DNA of 64,000 bases from contig UCEY01000021.1 in NCBI GenBank assembly GCA_900471605.1, forward strand, positions 206,403-270,402, read 5' to 3'. Below, piece after piece: positions 18,063-27,072 of this stretch. The stretch is from Hyphomicrobiales bacterium. Lineage in GTDB: Bacteria > Pseudomonadota > Alphaproteobacteria > Rhizobiales > Rhizobiaceae. The notes under the pieces are model-generated. The model saw nothing but the letters and a program-made list of their open reading frames with translations. It searched no databases and had not been told where the DNA came from. Both the position numbers and the translations under genes were made by a program. Numbering within the stretch: position 1 is the first letter of the stretch; every line of letters begins with the position of its first letter.

Positions 18063-19916
18063 ATGATTGAGGAGCGACGTGCAGAGAAATCGACCAGGGT
18101 TCCCGCGTTTGCGCGGACAGCCTGGCCAGCCTTTGCCTTTGCAGCGGCCGTGATACTGACCTCCGCTCTTTATGCAGCCGGCGTCTACGGCCGCAGTTCG
18201 GCACTCGACGCGCTCGTGACTCAGGGCCGGGCCGATGCCAATCTCAAGGTTGCGCTGTTGCGCGCGGTGCTGGAACGACCCCGCGCGCTTCCCCTGCTGC
18301 TTGCCGAGGATCAACAGGTCATCGGCGCGCTGGCGTCGAGAAATGCGGACGCCGTCGGTGCGCTCGACCAGAAGCTGGAGGGACTTGTGGCCGGCACCCA
18401 TGCTTCCGTTCTCTACGTCACCGGCAGGAATGGCATTGCCGTCGCATCCAGCAACTGGCGCGAACCCTTGAGCTTTGTGGGCAACGATTATTCGTTCCGG
18501 GAATATTTTCAACGGGCGATGGAGGCTGGAACCGCAGAGCATTTCGCCCTGGGGAGCGTCAGCAAGCGCCCGGGCCTCTACATCTCGCGCCGCGCCGACA
18601 GCCAGGGCGACGCGCTCGGCGTCGTCGTTGTGAAGATGGAGTTCGACCAGCTCGAAAGCGATTGGCGCGAGGCCAACCGCCCGGTCTACGTTACGGATGC
18701 CAATGGCGTGGTTCTGATTGCCAGCATCCCGTCCTGGCGCTTCATGACGACTGCGCGGCTTGCCTCGGAGCGGCTTGGCGCCATCCGCCAGAGCCTGCAG
18801 TTCGGCGACGCACCTTTGACGCCGCTGCCGATCTTGACGAAGGAACCCCTGTCCGAAGACGCCTCGATCGTCTCGGCGGTTTTGCCGGGAACAAGCGAGG
18901 ATGAGTATCTCCGTGTTCTGACGCCGGTGCCTTCGACATCCTGGCGACTCGAATATCTTGTGCCGACCGAACCGTCCGTTGCAGCTGCGGTACGCGAAGC
19001 GAGGCTGCTCGCGCTTGCCGTACTCGTTCCAATCCTGGCGTTGATCGCATTCCTTTTGAGGCGGCGGCAGATGATCGCACTGCGCATCGCCGCAGAGAAA
19101 ACCGTGCGCGAAGAGCTGGAGCGCCGTGTCGCGGAACGAACCCTGGACTTGAGCCGCGCACGGGACCTGCTGCAGGAAGAGATTGCCGACCACCGCAGTA
19201 CGGAGTCGAAACTGCAGGTGGTGCAGCAGGAGCTGGTGCAGGCAAACCGCCTGGCGATCCTTGGCCAGGTCGCGGCCGGCGTCGCCCATGAAATCAACCA
19301 GCCGGTCGCGACGATCCGCGCCTATGCCGACAATGCACGTGTCTTCCTGCAAAGGGACCGGAAAGAATCGGCGGAGGAAAATCTCGGCGAGATCGCCGCC
19401 TTGACCGAGCGGATCGGCATGATCACCGAGGAACTCAAGGCCTTCGGGCGAAAGGGACGAGCACCGCCCGAGGCCGTCGATGTCCGCGGCGCCATCGAAG
19501 GGGCCGTCGTCCTTTTGAGGAGCCGCTTCGCCGGCCGCCTTGACATACTCGCGATCGAGTTACCGCCGCCCGGCCTTGCCGTCACCGGCAATCGCGTCCG
19601 GCTGGAACAGGTGCTGATCAACCTGTTTCAGAATGCGCTGGAGGCGCTTGAGGGTAGGCGGGGCGCAATCGTGAACGTCTCCGTGGAGACGCTGCCGGAT
19701 GAGATCTCGATCCGCGTCTCCGACAACGGTCCGGGCATTGATCCATCGATCAGAAGCGCGCTCTTTTCGCCCTTCAACACGTCCAAGGAAAAGGGTCTCG
19801 GCCTCGGCCTGGTCATTTCGAAGGATATCGTCACCGATTATGGCGGTCGCATAGAAGTCGAAAGCGACGAGACCGGCACGACTTTCATCGTCTATCTGCG
19901 CAAGGCGACACCATGA
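18063..19916 (+). CDS. dctB: C4-dicarboxylate sensor histidine kinase DctB
   Basis: A 617-residue membrane sensor kinase. It has TM1 at about 20-41, a periplasmic tandem-PAS (PDC) domain to about 310, and TM2 at about 314-332. A coiled coil ([20 protein letters not shown]) leads to the phospho-acceptor His at about 409 in GVAHEINQP. The N box is [14 protein letters not shown] and the ATP boxes are DNGPGID and GLGLGL. It senses succinate, fumarate and malate and phosphorylates DctD. The start is uncertain: ATG 18063 is used here and ATG 18048 is an alternative. Neither has a clear ribosome site. The 3' end overlaps dctD (ATGA). Confidence 0.94.
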   Translation: MIEERRAEKSTRVPAFARTAWPAFAFAAAVILTSALYAAGVYGRSSALDALVTQGRADANLKVALLRAVLERPRALPLLLAEDQQVIGALASRNADAVGALDQKLEGLVAGTHASVLYVTGRNGIAVASSNWREPLSFVGNDYSFREYFQRAMEAGTAEHFALGSVSKRPGLYISRRADSQGDALGVVVVKMEFDQLESDWREANRPVYVTDANGVVLIASIPSWRFMTTARLASERLGAIRQSLQFGDAPLTPLPILTKEPLSEDASIVSAVLPGTSEDEYLRVLTPVPSTSWRLEYLVPTEPSVAAAVREARLLALAVLVPILALIAFLLRRRQMIALRIAAEKTVREELERRVAERTLDLSRARDLLQEEIADHRSTESKLQVVQQELVQANRLAILGQVAAGVAHEINQPVATIRAYADNARVFLQRDRKESAEENLGEIAALTERIGMITEELKAFGRKGRAPPEAVDVRGAIEGAVVLLRSRFAGRLDILAIELPPPGLAVTGNRVRLEQVLINLFQNALEALEGRRGAIVNVSVETLPDEISIRVSDNGPGIDPSIRSALFSPFNTSKEKGLGLGLVISKDIVTDYGGRIEVESDETGTTFIVYLRKATP

Positions 19917-21280
19917 ACAATCCGATCCCCGTCATCCTCGTCGACGACGACGCCGACCTGCTCAAGGCCACCGCCCAGACGATCGAGCTTGCAGGCTTTG
20001 CCGTCTCTCGATTTTCCCGGGCGTCGGACGCGCTTGTCCAGATCGACAGCAGTTTCCCCGGGGTCGTGGTCTCGGACATCCGCATGCCCGAAATCGACGG
20101 ACTGCAGCTTTTCGGCCGTGTCCGCAAGCTCGATCCGGACCTTCCGCTTATCCTGATGACCGGCCACGGCGATATTCCGATGGCCGTCAAGGCGATCCAG
20201 GACGGGGCCTACGATTTCATCACCAAACCTTTTGCGGCCGACCGTCTGGTGCAGGCCGTCCGCCGCGCTGCAGAAAAACGGCAGCTCATATTGGAGAACA
20301 GATCACTCCGGGATGTGGCCGAACAGGCGCGCGACGACCTGCCGTTGATCGGCCAGACCGCGGCCATGGAACGGTTGCGGCGAACGCTTCGCCAGATTGC
20401 CGATACCGACGTGGATGTTCTGGTGACCGGAGAGACAGGCAGCGGCAAGGAGGTGGTCGCCAACCTGATCCACCGATGGAGCCGACGGTCGAAGGGCAGT
20501 TTCGTCGCCCTCAATTGCGGCGCGCTTCCCGAAACCATCATCGAAAGCGAATTGTTCGGCCACGAGCCGGGCGCTTTTACCGGCGCGCAAAAGAAGCGTG
20601 TCGGCAGGATCGAGTATTCCAGTGGCGGCACCCTCTTCCTCGACGAGATCGAAAGCATGCCGCCGGCCACGCAGGTCCATATGCTGCGCGTTCTGGAAGC
20701 GCGCGAAGTTGCCCCTCTCGGCACCAATGAGACACGGCCGATCGATCTGAGGGTCGTGGCGGCGGCCAAGGTCGATCTCGGCGATCCCGCTCAACGCGGC
20801 GCCTTCCGCGAGGACCTCTACTATCGGCTGAATGTCGTCACCCTCTCGATTCCGCCGCTGCGCGAGCGGCGCGACGATATCTTCCTCCTCTTCAGTTTCT
20901 TTTGCGAACGGGCCGCGAGGCGGTTCAACCGTCAAGCGCCTGCTCTCACGTCTTTCACCCGCCACCACCTCGAGACCCATCATTGGCCGGGCAATGTTCG
21001 CGAGCTCTCGCATTTTGCCGAGCGTTTTGTCCTCGGCCTTGCAGGCGATGAGGACGGGGCAAAAGTCCCGGAGGCGGCGGCCACCCTTACGCTGCCCCAG
21101 CGTCTCAACCAGCACGAAGCGGAAATCCTCCGGGAGACGCTGGCCAGCAATGGAGGTGATGTCCGCCGAACGATCGAAGCGCTCGGAATTCCGCGAAAGA
21201 CGTTTTACGACAAGCTCCAACGCCACGGGATAGAACGCGCCTCTTTCGACCGGGATGCCAAGCCGGCGGGACAGGCTTGA
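19913..21280 (+). CDS. dctD: Sigma-54-dependent response regulator DctD
   Basis: A 455-residue NtrC-family activator. The receiver domain has acidic pocket DDD at 11-13, phospho-acceptor Asp55 and Lys106. The AAA+ domain has Walker A GETGSGKE at 173-180 and the sigma-54 contact loop GAFTGA at 220-225. A Fis-type helix-turn-helix is at the C-terminus ([22 protein letters not shown]). When phosphorylated by DctB it binds the tandem sites at 18007-18052 and opens the dctA promoter. The start overlaps the dctB stop, giving fixed stoichiometry. Confidence 0.95.
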   Translation: MNNPIPVILVDDDADLLKATAQTIELAGFAVSRFSRASDALVQIDSSFPGVVVSDIRMPEIDGLQLFGRVRKLDPDLPLILMTGHGDIPMAVKAIQDGAYDFITKPFAADRLVQAVRRAAEKRQLILENRSLRDVAEQARDDLPLIGQTAAMERLRRTLRQIADTDVDVLVTGETGSGKEVVANLIHRWSRRSKGSFVALNCGALPETIIESELFGHEPGAFTGAQKKRVGRIEYSSGGTLFLDEIESMPPATQVHMLRVLEAREVAPLGTNETRPIDLRVVAAAKVDLGDPAQRGAFREDLYYRLNVVTLSIPPLRERRDDIFLLFSFFCERAARRFNRQAPALTSFTRHHLETHHWPGNVRELSHFAERFVLGLAGDEDGAKVPEAAATLTLPQRLNQHEAEILRETLASNGGDVRRTIEALGIPRKTFYDKLQRHGIERASFDRDAKPAGQA

Positions 21281-21545
21281 GAGGCGCGGGCAGGTTGCGC
21301 TAGTCCTCAGTCAACTCGGCGCTCTTCGGAGCTGCCGGTTTTCTGTCACAATCTTATCGAGGATGGTGGCCGGATTTCGCATATCCCGCCGTTCATAACG
21401 GCCGCGGTGCTGCGCGCTCCAGGAGGCTCTTCAGAGATTCTCGCGTTTTTGATCATGGACACGAAATTTTGCGCAGCACCCCGTATCATTGTTCCACCAC
21501 CATCGCATAGTAGAGACTAGGCATTGCAATTGGGATCAAAGCTGA
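21281..21545 (+). other. Intergenic region upstream of prc with a long-range inverted repeat
   Basis: 265 bases between dctD and prc. A 10-bp inverted repeat, GGTGCTGCGC at 21406-21415 and GCGCAGCACC at 21471-21480, could fold a 75-base hairpin with an internal AGGAGG. No clear promoter or terminator was identified. Confidence 0.4.
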
Positions 21546-23666
21546 ATGCGCATACGATATGTTTTCCTTGGCCTGTTCCTCGCAGTTCCACTAACGGCAT
21601 ATTCCCTGGAACTGGGACCGATGCCGGTTCTGTCGCCGCTGCCTCAGCAGGCGCAAGCTGCCAAGCTGAGCGCGCAGTTCCTGACGCGATATGCCTACAA
21701 GCCGGTTCCGCTCAACGATGCGCTGTCGGCCAAAATCATGGATCGGTTCATCAAGTCTCTCGATCCGGATCGCAGCTTTTTCCTGCAGGCCGACATCGAC
21801 AAGTTCGCAGCCGACAACACCGAGATCGACGATGCCATCCTGCGCGAAGACCTGAAGATCCCCTTTTCGATCTTCAACGTCTATTCCCAGCGGGTCGTCG
21901 ACCGCATGGCCTATGCCCGCAACCTGCTCAAGCAGGGCTTCGATTTCAGCGTGCGGGAAGACTATTCCATGTTGCGCGACAAGGAGCCCTGGCCGCAATC
22001 GGACCAGCAAAGCAACGACCTGTGGCGCAAACGCGTCAAAAGCGACTGGCTGCGGTTGAAGCTGGCAGGCCAGACCGACGCCGCAATTCGCGATACGCTC
22101 GACAAGCGCTATAAAAATATCCTGGAGCGCGTCTACAAATACAAAAGCGACGACGTGTTCCAGTCGTTCATGGACGCCTATACCACGTCCGTTGATCCGC
22201 ATACCGACTATTTTGGTGCCGCCGCTTCGGCGGACTTCGATATCTCGATGAAGCTTTCGCTGGTTGGTATCGGCGCGGTGCTGCAGGAACGCGACGGATA
22301 TACGACGATCCGCGAGCTCGTGCCGGGCGGACCGGCTCAATTATCCGGAAAGCTGGCGGTCGGGGATCGCATCATCGGTGTCGGCCAGGGCGATGATGGC
22401 GCCGTAAAGGAAGTGGTGGGCAGCCGCCTTGATGAAGTCGTGCAAATGATACGCGGTGAGAAAGACTCGGTTGTGCGCCTGGACATCCTGCCGGCAGACA
22501 CCGGAGAGAGTGGAAGCCACCGCGTCATCAGCCTGGTGCGAGACAAGATCAGCCTTGAAAAACAGGCGGCGAAGAAGACCGTCCTCACCCTGAAGGAACG
22601 GGACATTGCACGCAGGATCGGCGTGATCACGCTGCCTGCGTTCTACGAGGACTTCGATGCACGGCGAAAAGGCGAGAAGGACTATAGAAGCGCCAGCCGC
22701 GATGTTGCCAAGCTGGTTGGCGAACTGAAGCAGGAAAACGTCGATGGCGTTTTGATCGACCTGCGCGGCAACGGCGGCGGTTCGCTGGCCGAGGCGATCG
22801 ACTTGACGGGCCTGTTCGTCGGGAAGGGCCCCGTGGTTCAGCAACGCGACGCCGAAGGCAAGATCAAGGTCGAAAGCGATGATCTGCCCACGCCTGCCTG
22901 GACAGGCCCGCTTGGAGTATTGATCAATCGCGGTTCCGCGTCGGCCTCGGAAATTTTTGCCGCAGCGATACAGGATTACGGTCGCGGGGTCATTATCGGC
23001 GAGCCCAGCTTCGGCAAAGGCACCGTGCAGACGGTGGTCGATCTCGATCAGATCGCGCATAACGGCAAACCGAAATTCGGCCAGCTGAAATTGACGATCG
23101 CCCAGTTCTTCCGCGTCGATGGCGGAACGACGCAGCTGCGCGGCGTGATGCCCGATATCAGCTTGCCGGGTCTCTCGGATCCCAAGACCCTTGGCGAGGC
23201 GAGTTATGACAACGCCCTGCCTTGGGCCCAGATCAAGCCCGCGCAGTATCGAGCTGCAAACGACAGGAGTGCATTGCTGCCGCAATTGCAGCGCCGCCAT
23301 GATGCTCGGGTGCAGAACGATCGGGATTTCCAGCGTTTTGAAGAGGACGCTGCCGAACTGAAGGCGCAGCGCGAAAAACGTGTCGTCTCCCTCAATGAGA
23401 CCGAACGCCGCAATGAAATGACGGCTCTTACCAACCGCCTCAAGGCGCGCGCCGAAGCCGACGACGGATTGGTTCGCGGCGAAGACGACGGGCTGCAAGG
23501 AAACGAGCGCAGCCTGACTGCCGATATTGCGATTGAAAATGCCCGCAAGAATGCAAAGGATGTCTTGAGGAACGAAGCCGCCGCCATCGTTGCCGATCAG
23601 GCGGATCTGCTGGAGTACATCCGAAAGACCGGCAGTCAGCAGCCGGGAGATGCCGGCGGAAAATAG
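21546..23666 (+). CDS. prc: Tail-specific (C-terminal processing) protease, Prc/Tsp type
   Basis: A 706-residue periplasmic serine protease of family S41. It has an N-terminal signal peptide (about 1-20), an N-terminal helical domain, a PDZ domain around 236-330 (VGIGAVLQERDGY, then ELVPGGPAQLSG) and the S41 core. By alignment with E. coli Prc the Ser-Lys dyad is Ser466 in NRGSASASE and Lys491 in FGKGTVQ, with Asp477 near it. The long C-terminal extension (about 560-706) is the Prc-specific domain, absent from the shorter CtpA enzymes usual in alphaproteobacteria. It degrades or trims periplasmic proteins such as cell-wall hydrolases. It is monocistronic; the ribosome site is weak. Confidence 0.9.
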   Translation: MRIRYVFLGLFLAVPLTAYSLELGPMPVLSPLPQQAQAAKLSAQFLTRYAYKPVPLNDALSAKIMDRFIKSLDPDRSFFLQADIDKFAADNTEIDDAILREDLKIPFSIFNVYSQRVVDRMAYARNLLKQGFDFSVREDYSMLRDKEPWPQSDQQSNDLWRKRVKSDWLRLKLAGQTDAAIRDTLDKRYKNILERVYKYKSDDVFQSFMDAYTTSVDPHTDYFGAAASADFDISMKLSLVGIGAVLQERDGYTTIRELVPGGPAQLSGKLAVGDRIIGVGQGDDGAVKEVVGSRLDEVVQMIRGEKDSVVRLDILPADTGESGSHRVISLVRDKISLEKQAAKKTVLTLKERDIARRIGVITLPAFYEDFDARRKGEKDYRSASRDVAKLVGELKQENVDGVLIDLRGNGGGSLAEAIDLTGLFVGKGPVVQQRDAEGKIKVESDDLPTPAWTGPLGVLINRGSASASEIFAAAIQDYGRGVIIGEPSFGKGTVQTVVDLDQIAHNGKPKFGQLKLTIAQFFRVDGGTTQLRGVMPDISLPGLSDPKTLGEASYDNALPWAQIKPAQYRAANDRSALLPQLQRRHDARVQNDRDFQRFEEDAAELKAQREKRVVSLNETERRNEMTALTNRLKARAEADDGLVRGEDDGLQGNERSLTADIAIENARKNAKDVLRNEAAAIVADQADLLEYIRKTGSQQPGDAGGK

Positions 23667-23694
23667 TTCTGCTGAACGGCGAGTATGTGAATTC

Positions 23695-23731
23695 GGCAAA
23701 AATCCAGCCTGATTGAACCTGGATTTTTGCC
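23695..23731 (+). terminator. Terminator after prc
   Basis: A 13-bp perfect stem (GGCAAAAATCCAG with CTGGATTTTTGCC) with an 11-base loop, 29 bases after the prc stop. Its T-rich right arm suits termination of prc, and it also faces the convergent sulfur operon. Confidence 0.75.
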
Positions 23732-23766
23732 GGAAATGTAGCCGGTACTGCCCGCCTAAACGGTCC

Positions 23767-24642
23767 TTAGTCCCATTTTGCCCCCGGGAGGGCGTCGAGC
23801 GGGATCTTGAGATAGCGGCAGCCATTGTCTTCGGCAACCGGCAGCTCGCCGCCGCGAATGTTCACCTGTAGCGCATGCAGGATCAGCTTGGGCATCGGCA
23901 GGCTTTTGTCGCGCGCCTCCCGCAATGCGACGAAATCCGCGCGCGATTTCCCGGCGACATGCGGGTTCCCGGCTTTCTGTTCTGCGACCGAGCTTTCCCA
24001 CAAAGGCTGGCGGCCACCCGGCCGGTAGTCGTGGCCGGTGAACAGGCGTGTCTCGTCCGGAAGGCGGAGGATCGCCTCGATCGAGGTCCAGAGAGCGGAG
24101 GCGCTGCCACCTGGAAAATCGGCGCGGGCGGAGCCACTGTCGGGCATGAACAGAGTGTCGTGAATGAAGGCGGCGTCGCCGACGATATAGCTGATCGACG
24201 CCAACGTATGCCCGGGCGAGTGCAGGACACGTGCTTCCAGCTGGCCGATGTTAAACGCTTCGCCGTCGCGAAAGAGCCGGTCCCATTGCGACCCGTCGCA
24301 GGGGAAATCCGGCCAGTTGTAGATCTGTTTCCAGATCCGCTGCACGGCGACCACATGCTCGCCGATGGCGGTCGGAGCGCCCGTTTTCGCCCTCAGGTAG
24401 CGTGCTGCGGAGAAGTGATCCGCATGGGGATGGGTATCCAGTATCCATTCGACCGTCAGGCCCCGGGTAGCGACGTGCTCGAGGATGATATCGGCATTGG
24501 TTGTGGCGATAGAACCGGATTTCTCGTCGAAATCGAGGACCGGGTCGATAATTGCACATTGTCGCGTCGCCGGATCCGAAACGACATATTGGACACTTCC
24601 CGTGCGCGCATCGTAGAAGGCCGCCACATCAGGTTTGCGCAT
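23767..24642 (-). CDS. Persulfide-dioxygenase-like metallo-beta-lactamase-fold protein
   Basis: A 291-residue cytosolic protein of the ETHE1/Blh glyoxalase-II-like group. Metal ligands visible are HPHADH (His71, His73, Asp75, His76), His145 in HSPGHT and His204 in FTGHDY; the SGSARADFPGG loop at 169-179 is typical of persulfide dioxygenases. Such enzymes oxidise glutathione persulfide to sulfite with a mononuclear iron. The start at 24642 lies inside the upstream cysteine-desulfurase-like gene (14-base overlap), so the two are co-translated. This fits a route from cysteine sulfur to sulfite. A rhodanese domain, present in some relatives, is absent. Confidence 0.85.
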   Translation of the reverse strand: MRKPDVAAFYDARTGSVQYVVSDPATRQCAIIDPVLDFDEKSGSIATTNADIILEHVATRGLTVEWILDTHPHADHFSAARYLRAKTGAPTAIGEHVVAVQRIWKQIYNWPDFPCDGSQWDRLFRDGEAFNIGQLEARVLHSPGHTLASISYIVGDAAFIHDTLFMPDSGSARADFPGGSASALWTSIEAILRLPDETRLFTGHDYRPGGRQPLWESSVAEQKAGNPHVAGKSRADFVALREARDKSLPMPKLILHALQVNIRGGELPVAEDNGCRYLKIPLDALPGAKWD

Positions 24643-26134
24643 ATGCCAAGCCCTCCCTGGCCGTCGCGCGCGGAAAGAAGATCGCCCGGGCGGGGTCGAA
24701 GTCATAGTCGGCTTCGGAGCTCGGGGCCTCGGCAGCCAGTTGCGCGACGGAATCGATGATGAACTGCACTTTTTCATCCGAAAGCAGGACGCTGAAGTTC
24801 AACCGGGTAAAGCCGGGCTTCCTGATTTCGTCGCCTGCGAGAATAGCCTGCCGCATGTCTTCGGATTGCTGTGCATCGATCGACAACAGCCGATGGACAT
24901 AGGGTCCCGCACAAGCGCAGCCGCCCCGCGCTTGGATGCCGAACCTGTCGCTCAGCATGCGGGTGACGAGTTGCTGATGCACATAGCCGCCCTTGCCGTT
25001 CCTGATGCGGAACGAAAAGATCGGCAGGCGGTCGGGACCGGTCAATCCAAGCAGTTCCAGTTGAGGCACCTGCGTCCACGCGGAAAAAGCTTGCAGGGTG
25101 AGCTCGCGGTTGCGCCTTTCCATCTCCTTCAGGCCGATGGCGTGCTTTACGATAAAGGCGAGAGCGGCGCGGATGTCGCCGACCACGTTGGGCGTGCCGG
25201 CCTCTTCGCGTGCTTCGAGGCTGGTGCTGTAATCATGCGTCTGAGGCGAGACGAACTTCACCGTCCCGCCGCCCGGCCAGGACGGTTTGCTTGTCGCCAG
25301 GCCTTCGCGCCGCACGATCAGGATGCCGGACGCGCCGGGACCGCCGATGAACTTGTGCGGCGAGACGACGATGGCGTCGATTGCCGCGGCAGGGCCGGGC
25401 GACATCGAGATCGGCACATAGGGCCCGGCGCCGGCATAGTCCCAGATCATTCGCGCCCCCGCGGCCTTGACCATCCTGGTGATGGCGGCGACGTCGCAGG
25501 TAATTCCCGTGATGTTCGATGCCGCCGAGAATGTGCATATCGTCAGGTCCGGCGCCGCATCCTCGAGTGCCTTCTGGAGATGGAGCAGGTCCGGCCCGCC
25601 CGACGGGCTCTCGGCCAACTCTATGATCTCTGCTCCGCTTTCGCGCCAAGGCAGGATGTTGGAATGATGTTCGTAAGGACCGATGATGATGCGGACGGCT
25701 TTCCCTGCCACAACCGCTTCCGTGACGCCGAACAGCTTGACAAGACGGTTCAACCCGGACGTCGCACCCGACCCGGTGAAGATGACCGCGTGGTCTTCGG
25801 TCGCACCGCAAAACTCGGCAACCAGCGCACGCGCCTCCCGCCGCATCCGGGTCATGAAGCCACCGCAATGGGACGCTTCCGTGTGGCTGTTGGCGTAGTA
25901 AGGCAGGACTTCATCCAGAACGAAGTTCTCAATGGTGCGAAGTGCCCTGCCGGAGGCGACATAATCTGCGTAAACGAGGTTCCTGAGCCCGTAGGGGCCT
26001 TCGATCTGCGCCGTCGCGCCAACGAGGTCATCCCGGAGATTGGCGATCAGATCGCCACGGTTCAGGGCGAGACGAAATCGGGCGAGCGGCGTGAGGGCCT
26101 GATTCAGGTCGTGACGAATGGCTTGCACGGTCAT
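24629..26134 (-). CDS. Cysteine-desulfurase-like class V aminotransferase
   Basis: A 501-residue PLP enzyme of the SufS/CsdA-like group. It opens with YADYVASGRALRTIENFV. The PLP lysine is at about Lys261 in VVSPHKFIGGPGASG, the phosphate-binding segment is FTGSGATSGLNRLV, and a Cys-rich active loop ARGGCACAGPY lies at 402-412. It is longer than housekeeping SufS (about 410 aa) because of insertions and an extended C-terminus. It probably releases sulfane sulfur from cysteine or a related compound. The downstream persulfide dioxygenase overlaps it and a Lrp-type regulator is divergent. Substrate assignment is inference. Confidence 0.82.
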   Translation of the reverse strand: MTVQAIRHDLNQALTPLARFRLALNRGDLIANLRDDLVGATAQIEGPYGLRNLVYADYVASGRALRTIENFVLDEVLPYYANSHTEASHCGGFMTRMRREARALVAEFCGATEDHAVIFTGSGATSGLNRLVKLFGVTEAVVAGKAVRIIIGPYEHHSNILPWRESGAEIIELAESPSGGPDLLHLQKALEDAAPDLTICTFSAASNITGITCDVAAITRMVKAAGARMIWDYAGAGPYVPISMSPGPAAAIDAIVVSPHKFIGGPGASGILIVRREGLATSKPSWPGGGTVKFVSPQTHDYSTSLEAREEAGTPNVVGDIRAALAFIVKHAIGLKEMERRNRELTLQAFSAWTQVPQLELLGLTGPDRLPIFSFRIRNGKGGYVHQQLVTRMLSDRFGIQARGGCACAGPYVHRLLSIDAQQSEDMRQAILAGDEIRKPGFTRLNFSVLLSDEKVQFIIDSVAQLAAEAPSSEADYDFDPARAIFFPRATAREGLAYAQT

Positions 26135-26227
26135 CTCTGGCGTCCTCTCCGGCGTGAATGTTGACAGCGATTATATTCTCCTCCAAGGTCGGAAAATTCA
26201 CCTATTTTATGCCGAAATTCCTGCAGA

Positions 26228-26719
26228 ATGGGTCAAATGATCGGATCAACCAGCAAGATCGACGCCTTTGATCTAAAAATCCTGACGGCGCTACAGAACG
26301 ATTCAACCCTGTCGCAACGCGATCTCGCGGAAAGGGTCGGGCTTTCTCAAAATGCCTGCTGGCGGCGGCTTCAGCGCCTTTATGCGATCGGGATGATCCG
26401 TGGATCCCATAGCGACATAGATCTCAGCGCGCTCGGATTGGACCTCACCGTCTTTGTCATGATCCGCACCCGTCATCATTCGAAGGAATGGATCGACAGC
26501 TTCCGCGATCACGTCGAGCGCCTTCCCGAAGTCATTGATTTCTATCGTATCGGCGGGGATTGGGACTATCTGATAAAGGTGGTCACCAGAGGCATGTCCG
26601 GCTATGACGCCTTCTACCAGAAGCTCATCACCAATTTCGATCTCGCAACGGTGACGGGCTTCTTTTCGATGGAAGCGATCATCAACAATCGCGCGGTGGA
26701 TCTGAACCGCCTTCGCTGA
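26228..26719 (+). CDS. Lrp/AsnC-family regulator, probably of the sulfur operon
   Basis: A 163-residue regulator. An N-terminal helix-turn-helix (STLSQRDLAERVGLSQNACW, about residues 27-46) is followed by an AsnC_trans_reg/RAM ligand domain (VIDFYRIGGDWDYLIKVV). It diverges from the cysteine-desulfurase-like / persulfide-dioxygenase-like operon with only 93 bases between starts, so a local role is likely. Lrp relatives such as DecR and CuyR sense cysteine and drive its breakdown, which fits the neighbours. An alternative start is at 26237; ribosome sites are weak for both. Confidence 0.85.
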   Translation: MGQMIGSTSKIDAFDLKILTALQNDSTLSQRDLAERVGLSQNACWRRLQRLYAIGMIRGSHSDIDLSALGLDLTVFVMIRTRHHSKEWIDSFRDHVERLPEVIDFYRIGGDWDYLIKVVTRGMSGYDAFYQKLITNFDLATVTGFFSMEAIINNRAVDLNRLR

Positions 26720-27072
26720 ACGGACCCGGGGTCGAGCCGCCTAAACATCCTCTCATTCACTGGGGCGACGCAAGAGCGCTCCGGTCCATCGCCTGCTGTT
26801 TTAGCGACTCCGAAATGCACCCAAAAATGGTTAGGAACGGCCAAGGACAATACCCAGCAGGATATGCTTTAAAGCTTTCGAGGCATCTCCTGTTGCCTCC
26901 CGTCAACAGACATAGAACCCTCGCACTACCCCGCGGGGGTTCTCCTTGTCAGTCTTGAACGCGCCGCATTTTCCGCATAGACAACCACCGTCTGCAGCAC
27001 CAACAGGATGGTGGACCATGGATTCCAGCCGAAACGCAACGCCGCTTTGCCTTGCCATTCGGGAATCCCTCC
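26720..27072. other. Intergenic leader region upstream of the ABC-F gene
   Basis: About 350 bases with no convincing gene. It contains a hairpin, AGAACCC at 26914-26920 pairing with GGGTTCT at 26937-26943 around an inner CCCCGCGGGG palindrome, followed by TCCTTG. This could end a short transcript, or act as an attenuator ahead of the ABC-F gene about 130 bases further on. Confidence 0.35.

Noticed and set aside
24635..26164. 509-codon plus-strand frame
   Set aside because: Antisense to the cysteine-desulfurase-like gene, which has a PLP-lysine motif and family-wide conservation.
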